A stretch of 6,355 nucleotides of DNA from Brachyspira pilosicoli. Lineage in GTDB: Bacteria; Spirochaetota; Brachyspiria; Brachyspirales; Brachyspiraceae. Of this stretch, positions 1 to 4,323 are shown in pieces. The DNA lies in contig NZ_SRZM01000072.1 in the NCBI RefSeq assembly GCF_019402445.1, forward strand, positions 1 through 6,355. Direction: 5' to 3'. Position numbers and translations under genes: made by a program. Below the pieces are notes generated by a model. It was not told where the DNA came from. It saw nothing but the letters and a program-made list of their open reading frames with translations, and ran no database searches. The first letter of the stretch is position 1. Each line of letters starts with the position of its first letter.

Positions 1-572
1 TTATTTGCCTTTAAATAATCTTTCATATATTGAGTTCTATTCTCACTCTCAAAACTATTAGTTCTTCCTTTTATTATAACACATTGAATCTTTCCATCTT
101 CATTTTTATCCCAATTAGCATGCGACTTCCAGCTATCTGCTATAACTCTTCCCTGAGCCGTTCCTGCATTTTCGCTACTTCCTCCAATATACCAAACATT
201 ATTATAACTATTAAGAGCTTCTGAATCCGGTTCTCTATTAAAAAAAATAATAGGTATATTTCTAACACTAACTTTATTTATTATAGTTTGAGCATAGTTT
301 TCATTCACTAAATTAATAGCTATTAGATTAACTTTCCTATTTAAGAATATCTCTATTTGGTCATTTTGCGTTATTTGACTGTTATGAGAATCTAATATAG
401 TGAGAGAAGCTTTATTTCCAATATTTTTTTCTATATAGCTTTTTAAATATTTTGTATAATTATCATCAAATCTATATAAAGCAATTCCTATACTGCTTTT
501 TTTGTTTTGAGTAAATATTAAAGAAGATGATATAAACAATAAAATAACAAAATTTAATATTCGCCTACCCAT
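1..572 (-). CDS. mglB: Galactose/glucose ABC transporter substrate-binding protein, MglB-like (3' part cut by window edge)
   Basis: This is the N-terminal 190 codons of a periplasmic sugar-binding protein that would deliver galactose or glucose-type sugars to an Mgl-type ABC importer. Residues 1-22 form a signal peptide (MGRR, then a hydrophobic run). There is no lipobox cysteine, so it looks secreted rather than lipid-anchored. A gap-free match to E. coli MglB, recalled from memory, covers RFDDNY (34-39), QNDQI (69-73), AINLV (85-89), IIFFNREP (108-115) and the EF-hand-like calcium loop D155-K-N157-E-D159-G-K-I-Q163. The retained sugar contacts are D37, Y39 (Phe in E. coli), N87 and R179. 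The E. coli contacts H152 and D154 are replaced by S173 and E175, so ligand preference may differ. The start is supported by GAGGT five bases upstream and by a perfect promoter in front. No permease or ATPase gene is visible; they could lie to the left. The family call is secure; the exact substrate is not. Confidence 0.93.
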   Translation of the reverse strand, partial: MGRRILNFVILLFISSSLIFTQNKKSSIGIALYRFDDNYTKYLKSYIEKNIGNKASLTILDSHNSQITQNDQIEIFLNRKVNLIAINLVNENYAQTIINKVSVRNIPIIFFNREPDSEALNSYNNVWYIGGSSENAGTAQGRVIADSWKSHANWDKNEDGKIQCVIIKGRTNSFESENRTQYMKDYLKAN

Positions 573-587
573 AAATACCTCAATTTA

Positions 588-616
588 ATTATAGTTAAAT
601 ATATTTTCATTGTCAA
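588..616 (-). promoter_or_regulatory. Consensus sigma-70 promoter for the mglB-like gene
   Basis: Read on the minus strand, TTGACA (616-611) is followed after exactly 17 bases by TATAAT (593-588). Both hexamers and the spacing match the housekeeping sigma consensus perfectly. The site lies between the stop codon of the oxidoreductase gene and the mglB start, so it drives only the binding-protein gene. Transcription would begin near 580-582, only about 8-10 bases before the ATG at 572. The Shine-Dalgarno GAGGT (581-577) would therefore sit at the very 5' end of the transcript. No operator palindrome is evident around it. Confidence 0.82.
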
Positions 617-625
617 GATAAATTA

Positions 626-1594
626 TTACCAAGTTTCTTTAATTTTTTTGAGTATATCTTCTGTTAATTTAATAGTATTTACATCATTTTCCACAGAGAC
701 GAATCTTTTATCTTTACCTAGTATACAGTTTGCAAAATGTTCATCTTCCAATTTTAATGGATTATCTCTGTGAATAAATACTCTTTCAATGATTGATTCT
801 TGAGTATAATTAATTCCTATAGAAGTTTTAATTTTACTCTCACTGCTTGCTTGTCTATGTATTGTAATATCTTGGGTAGCATAATCTAATATAAAATAAG
901 CATCTTCTGTACTTATAGCTAAAGTTCTAATTTTTTCTTGTGTGATTCTGCTTGCACTTATTGTTGCTATAGTTTCATCTTCAAACTCTAATAAAGCACT
1001 TGCAATATCTTCGTTGTTTGTTCTCACTCTCTTTCCGCTTGCTGCAAATCTTATAACAGGCTTTTTTACAAGAGAGGTTACTATATCCAAATCATGAATC
1101 ATTATATCAAATACAACACCTACATCTGTAATACGAGGGGTAAATGGTGCTAATCTTCTTGCTTCTATTAAATAAGGTTTTTCTATTATATGATGAAGTT
1201 CTTGTACTGCTCCATTAAATCTTTCAACGTGTCCTACTTGAAGTATTAGATTTTTTTTGTTTACTATCTCTTGTAATTCTTTAGCTTGTGCATAGGTTTC
1301 TGTCATTGGCTTTTCTACCAATACATGCTTACCTTTTTCTAATGCTTTTTTGGCTATTTCAAAATGATACTTTGTCGGGCTTGCTATTATTACTGCATCT
1401 GAATTGTCTATAGCTTCATCTAAACTATTAAATTTATTAATGTTATATTTATTAGATACTTCATTAAGATGATTTTCATCAGCATCATATATACCTGTTA
1501 AATTAATACTATTTATTTGACTTATAACATTAAGGTGAAATTGACCCATTCTGCCTACACCTATAAGAGAAACATTTACTTTATCCATTATCAT
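626..1594 (-). CDS. Gfo/Idh/MocA family NAD(P)-dependent oxidoreductase, possibly a UDP-GlcNAc 3-dehydrogenase (GnnA-like)
   Basis: This is a complete 322-residue cytoplasmic oxidoreductase of usual family length. Residues 6-120 form a Rossmann domain with the nucleotide-binding GVGRMG loop (12-17), an acidic strand end at D37, and the family EKP motif (94-96, lysine K95). The C-terminal alpha/beta domain carries GHVERFN (121-127), RRLAPFTPR (146-154) and DIMIHDLDI (163-171), with H167 as the likely catalytic histidine. From memory, the ERFN, PFTPR and MIHDLDI combination is typical of the subgroup found beside lipid A genes, including GnnA, which oxidises UDP-GlcNAc for 2,3-diamino lipid A. 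No GnnB or lpx gene is in view, so this function is inference. Two starts are possible: the ATG at 1594 (AAGGA four bases upstream) or the ATG at 1588 (same AAGGA, ten bases). It is transcribed away from aroC. The family assignment is firm and the substrate is open. Confidence 0.9.
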   Translation of the reverse strand: MIMDKVNVSLIGVGRMGQFHLNVISQINSINLTGIYDADENHLNEVSNKYNINKFNSLDEAIDNSDAVIIASPTKYHFEIAKKALEKGKHVLVEKPMTETYAQAKELQEIVNKKNLILQVGHVERFNGAVQELHHIIEKPYLIEARRLAPFTPRITDVGVVFDIMIHDLDIVTSLVKKPVIRFAASGKRVRTNNEDIASALLEFEDETIATISASRITQEKIRTLAISTEDAYFILDYATQDITIHRQASSESKIKTSIGINYTQESIIERVFIHRDNPLKLEDEHFANCILGKDKRFVSVENDVNTIKLTEDILKKIKETW

Positions 1595-1633
1595 AATATC
1601 CTTTTAAATACTAAAATTTTTCTAACTCTAAAG

Positions 1634-1661
1634 ATTATAATTATAATATAGCAAAATTCAA
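1634..1661 (-). promoter_or_regulatory. Candidate promoter of the Gfo/Idh/MocA gene
   Basis: On the minus strand, TTGAAT (1661-1656, four of six consensus bases) is followed after 16 bases by a perfect TATAAT (1639-1634), giving a leader of about 33 bases. A second TATAAT (1645-1640) adjoins it, and the region is so AT-rich that chance matches are likely. Position and direction suit the gene starting at 1594. Confidence 0.4.
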
Positions 1662-1690
1662 TAACAAATTGGTATTTTATTTAAGAATAA

Positions 1691-1719
1691 TTGATTATAT
1701 AGTCATTAAATATTTTAAT
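1691..1719 (+). promoter_or_regulatory. Candidate promoter of aroC
   Basis: TTGATT (1691-1696, four of six) is followed after 17 bases by TTTAAT (1714-1719, five of six), predicting a start near 1726 and a leader of about 55 bases. The leader contains the ribosome binding site AGGA (1767-1770), ten bases before the ATG. No riboswitch-like fold or leader peptide was recognised in it. AT-richness makes the promoter call tentative. Confidence 0.4.
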
Positions 1720-1780
1720 ATAGAAAGTTTATAAAAAATAATATATACTAATAAAAAATTAATTTTAGGAATATAAAATA

Positions 1781-2890
1781 ATGGGAAGCGTATTTGGTAA
1801 TAATTTGAAATTAAGTATTTTTGGAGAATCTCACGGAGAGGCTATAGGATGCGTATTAGATGGATTTCCTTATGGAATAAATATAGATAATAATTTTGTA
1901 GAAAGTGAAATGGAAAGAAGAAGGGCTAAAAACAATAAACTCTCTACCACAAGACAAGAAAGCGATAAAGTTGAAATATTATCAGGAGTTTTGGATAATA
2001 TAAGCACAGGTATGCCAATAGCTTCCATTATTAAAAACGAAAACAAAAGAAGTAGCGATTATTCTAATTTAAAAGTTTTGCCTAGACCATCGCATAGTGA
2101 TTATACTGCTATGCTTAGATATGAAGGTTTTAATGATATAAGAGGAGGAGGGCATTTTTCTGGAAGGCTTACTGCTCCTTTAGTATTTGCAGGTGCTTTG
2201 GCTAAACTCGCTCTTAAAGAAAAGTTTGATATCAATATAGCAGGACATATAAAACAAATATATAACATAAAAGATAAATACCCTAATAATGAACTTCCAA
2301 GTTATGATGAGTTTATAAAGAATTATGATAAAGAATTGAGCGTGTTTGATGATGATGCTATGGAGAAAATGATTAACACAATAGAGAAAGCTAAACTTGA
2401 TATGGACTCTGTAGGCGGGATTATAACAGCGGTTGCTTTTAATGTGCCTGCTGGATTTGGAGATCCTTTTTACTCTTCTATAGAGAGCAGAATTGCTTCG
2501 TCCATGTTTGCTGTTCCTGCAGTAAAGGGTGTGGAGTTTGGACTTGGTTTTGATTTTGTAAACTACAAGGCAAGCGAATGTAATGATGCATACACCATAA
2601 AAGAAAGCAACAACATAAAAACTATAGAAACAAAAACTAACAATAATGGCGGAATATTGGGCGGTATTTCTAATGGCATGCCTATAGTTGTAAATGTGGC
2701 AATAAAGCCTACTCCATCAATATCTAAAGAGCAATTAACATTAAACATAGAAACAAAGGAAGAAGAAGTTTTGACTATAAAAGGACGTCATGACCCTTGC
2801 ATTGCTGTGAGGGCTGTTGCAGTTGTAGAGGCTGCACTTGCTGTTAGCATACTTGATTTATGTTTGGACATGAAAGGAAAAATATATTAA
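1781..2890 (+). CDS. aroC: Chorismate synthase
   Basis: AroC converts 5-enolpyruvylshikimate-3-phosphate to chorismate using reduced FMN, the last step of the shikimate pathway toward aromatic amino acids and folate. It is a cytosolic homotetramer in characterised species. The 369-residue length is normal. The family signatures appear in order: FGESHGEAIG (14-23, catalytic His18), the arginine-rich RRR (46-48) with TTRQESD (56-62), RPSHSDY (102-108, catalytic His105) leading into GGGHFSGR (122-129), GGISNGMPI (294-302) and GRHDPC (335-340). In the last signature the following residues read AVRAVAVVE, where many homologues have proline in PRAVPV; this looks like lineage variation, not damage. 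The start is fixed by AGGA ten bases upstream and by N-terminal alignment with the family. No other shikimate gene adjoins it. The 3' end overlaps mcrC on the opposite strand by four bases. Confidence 0.98.
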   Translation: MGSVFGNNLKLSIFGESHGEAIGCVLDGFPYGINIDNNFVESEMERRRAKNNKLSTTRQESDKVEILSGVLDNISTGMPIASIIKNENKRSSDYSNLKVLPRPSHSDYTAMLRYEGFNDIRGGGHFSGRLTAPLVFAGALAKLALKEKFDINIAGHIKQIYNIKDKYPNNELPSYDEFIKNYDKELSVFDDDAMEKMINTIEKAKLDMDSVGGIITAVAFNVPAGFGDPFYSSIESRIASSMFAVPAVKGVEFGLGFDFVNYKASECNDAYTIKESNNIKTIETKTNNNGGILGGISNGMPIVVNVAIKPTPSISKEQLTLNIETKEEEVLTIKGRHDPCIAVRAVAVVEAALAVSILDLCLDMKGKIY

Positions 2891-4227
2891 TTAAGCTTAG
2901 AGATTAGCTCTTTTTCTAAACTTTCCATTGTTTCAATAAAATCTTTTATATTATTAAAATTCTCTTCGTTTAATTTTTTTGAAGGAATTTTCAAGGCATA
3001 TTTATGTATTTCACAATCAATATTTTTATTGTTTAGCTTTCCTATATAACTATTTTCTTTACAATTATCAATTTCAACAGGGTAAATAAACCCTGCCTTT
3101 TTGGCATTAAGCGTATAGGCATAAGAGACTATTTGATGTTTATCGTTTCTGTCTATGCTTTCACTATCTGAATAATTAAGTCTTTTATATTTAGCATCAA
3201 GTACTATATTATTATCATTTTCTATTTTATAAAAATCTGGGTACACTCTCCATGCATTGTCAAGAAGTTTAATACCGTTTTTTAAATTTCTATTTTCTGC
3301 ATGAACAAAATTTTCTTTGCTTAAAAAAGTATTTAAATATTCTTCAAATAGCCATGCACCGTCAAACAATAATCCATACACTGTATTATCATCTCTACCA
3401 TACTTTAATTTTTCATGCCTTAATATTTGAATGCATATTTTTCTTAATGGCTCATATTCATAATAGTAGGGGTGCGATAATTGTTTTAAGTTTTTATTTA
3501 TAATGCTTTCTCTTTTATTTCTCTCGTAGCTTGGTGTAGAATAAAATATCTGATGAGTATAATCTTTTATTTCATTATCATAGCTTAAAAGATATCTGTT
3601 TTTCGTGTTTATATATTCTATGGTGTGTCTTATTAATTGAGTGATATTATTATCATAACTATATTCTCTTGTGTTGTAAGAAATTTTACCATTGAAAGGA
3701 ATATTATTTTTAATGTATCTATTAATATCAATAGTGCCTTTAACATTAGAATCATTATGCTTTATTAATTTGTATTGCTTAAAAAGTCCTTGTCTTAATG
3801 CTCTCTTAAAAAAACTAATAAACATATAAATTAAAAAATCAAATGAATCATCATAATCTTTACTATACTCTAAATTAACAACATTAAGAGAAAGCACTTT
3901 CATAAGCATGTAATGTAGAAAATAATCTTCATTATCATTGAAAGCAAATCTTGAAGAAATTTTTATTTGTGTGTTATTGTAGCTAATAAAGCCCATTACA
4001 TTGTTAGTGTGTATACTATCATTAATAATATCAAATATTCTGCTCTCTTCTTCTAAATCTTTACTTTCTTTTATGGAATTAGGAAATATTATAATATTAT
4101 CTTTTATAGCTGATATAGTTTTGCCTGAAATTTCTTTAATTGAGATTATATTCTCTTCAGAAATATTATTATGTATTTTATGTTGAGTATTATCTTTTAA
4201 TTTAATAATTTTATTGTCTGTATTCAT
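2887..4227 (-). CDS. mcrC: McrC-like PD-(D/E)XK nuclease subunit of a type IV restriction system
   Basis: This is the DNA-cleaving partner of McrB in modification-dependent restriction. It is 446 residues, roughly 100 longer than E. coli McrC. The N-terminal part (about 1-280) shows McrC family features: a beta strand pair QIKISSRF (87-94) and the VKGTIDINRYI region (162-172), followed by a helical stretch. The nuclease core has WLFEEYL (292-298, acidic E295/E296), D331 in VYPDFYK, and IVLDAKYKR (341-349), giving D331, D344 and K346 as the metal and catalytic residues, equivalent to D244, D257 and K259 of E. coli. These are followed by a helix with Q365-x3-Y369, matching the QxxxY nuclease subtype. 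All catalytic positions are present, so it is probably active. An in-frame TAA directly precedes the ATG, which fixes the start unless a far internal Met (78) is used. There is no Shine-Dalgarno; translation may be coupled to the small ORF upstream. It is downstream of mcrB on the same strand. Confidence 0.93.
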   Translation of the reverse strand: MNTDNKIIKLKDNTQHKIHNNISEENIISIKEISGKTISAIKDNIIIFPNSIKESKDLEEESRIFDIINDSIHTNNVMGFISYNNTQIKISSRFAFNDNEDYFLHYMLMKVLSLNVVNLEYSKDYDDSFDFLIYMFISFFKRALRQGLFKQYKLIKHNDSNVKGTIDINRYIKNNIPFNGKISYNTREYSYDNNITQLIRHTIEYINTKNRYLLSYDNEIKDYTHQIFYSTPSYERNKRESIINKNLKQLSHPYYYEYEPLRKICIQILRHEKLKYGRDDNTVYGLLFDGAWLFEEYLNTFLSKENFVHAENRNLKNGIKLLDNAWRVYPDFYKIENDNNIVLDAKYKRLNYSDSESIDRNDKHQIVSYAYTLNAKKAGFIYPVEIDNCKENSYIGKLNNKNIDCEIHKYALKIPSKKLNEENFNNIKDFIETMESLEKELISKLN

Positions 4228-4295
4228 TTATTATAGCAGGGCTTTGCCCCGCACCCCAGTTCTTTTGTTGCCACAAAGAACCAAAAAGGCTGCAT
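4224..4295 (-). CDS. Possible 23-codon ORF bridging mcrB and mcrC, translationally coupled to mcrC
   Basis: An ATG at 4295-4293 opens 23 codons beginning MQPFWFFVATKE and ending CYNK, closed by TGA at 4226-4224. That stop overlaps the mcrC ATG (4227-4225) in the classic ATGA arrangement. An AAGGA sequence (4310-4306) lies ten bases upstream of its start, the same spacing as in front of aroC, and the gap from the mcrB stop is 28 bases. Almost the whole ORF lies in the GC-rich palindromic element, so its codon usage is unlike the neighbours. It could be a real coupling leader, or an accidental frame through a repeat. No homologue or function is recognised. Confidence 0.4.
   Translation of the reverse strand: MQPFWFFVATKELGCGAKPCYNK
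4236..4252 (-). promoter_or_regulatory. RNA hairpin immediately upstream of the mcrC start
   Basis: In the mcrBC transcript this segment reads GCGGGGC, AAA, GCCCUGC. It folds into a seven-base-pair stem (one G-U pair) with a three-base loop. It ends eight bases before the mcrC ATG, where a Shine-Dalgarno would normally lie. The bases between are TATAATAA, so there is no U-tract and it does not look like an intrinsic terminator. A role in limiting direct initiation at mcrC, or in stabilising the upstream mRNA, is inference. Confidence 0.45.
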
Positions 4296-4306
4296 TTTTG
4301 GTTCTT
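4236..4306. repeat. GC-rich palindromic intergenic element (REP-like)
   Basis: This block contrasts sharply with its surroundings: about 54% GC by hand count over 4236-4294, against roughly 10-40% in nearby coding lines. It contains three foldable units. One is a short GC hairpin at 4236-4252. The second is an imperfect stem pairing GTTCTTTTGT (4259-4268) with ACAAAGAAC (4273-4281). The third is a perfect 12-base inverted repeat, AAGAACCAAAAA (4276-4287) with TTTTTGGTTCTT (4295-4306), around a seven-base loop. No transposase or obvious target duplication is present. It resembles small palindromic elements dispersed between Brachyspira genes, as far as I recall; only one copy is in this window, so repetition cannot be shown here. 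Confidence 0.6.
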
Positions 4307-4310
4307 CCTT
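4306..4310 (-). promoter_or_regulatory. Ribosome binding site in the mcrB-mcrC gap
   Basis: AAGGA on the minus strand, inside AATAAGGAAG just downstream of the mcrB stop, is the only good Shine-Dalgarno in the gap. It is about 80 bases from the mcrC start but ten bases from the small ORF ATG at 4295, so ribosomes entering here would reach mcrC through that ORF. Confidence 0.45.
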
Positions 4311-4323
4311 ATTTTAAAATTTA

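Noticed and set aside
30..224. 64-residue plus-strand reading frame
   Set aside because: It is antisense to the well-supported mglB coding sequence, has no convincing ribosome binding site and looks like no known protein.
2563..2748. Minus-strand reading frame inside aroC
   Set aside because: It lies opposite conserved chorismate synthase sequence and has no independent support.
2894..2915. Short stem AGCT/AGCT followed by TTTTT as an aroC terminator
   Set aside because: The stem is only about four pairs plus a mismatch and lies within mcrC coding sequence, so it is too weak to annotate.
4001..4186. Hydrophobic plus-strand frame opposite mcrC
   Set aside because: Its apparent hydrophobicity is the expected antisense product of Asn/Lys/Glu-rich AT-rich coding sequence; no start signal was seen.
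4230..4235. TATAAT just upstream of mcrC as a promoter -10 element
   Set aside because: The bases 17 upstream read TGGGGT, not a -35 box, and the hexamer lies only two bases before the ATG, leaving no leader.
4276..4306. Perfect 12-base inverted repeat as an intrinsic terminator of mcrB
   Set aside because: On the minus strand the stem is followed by TGTGGCAAC, not a U-run, and the U-rich segment lies inside the arm. Termination here would also separate mcrB from mcrC.
4236..4306. CRISPR repeat or att site
   Set aside because: There is a single palindromic unit with no spacer-repeat periodicity, and no integrase or tRNA is present.
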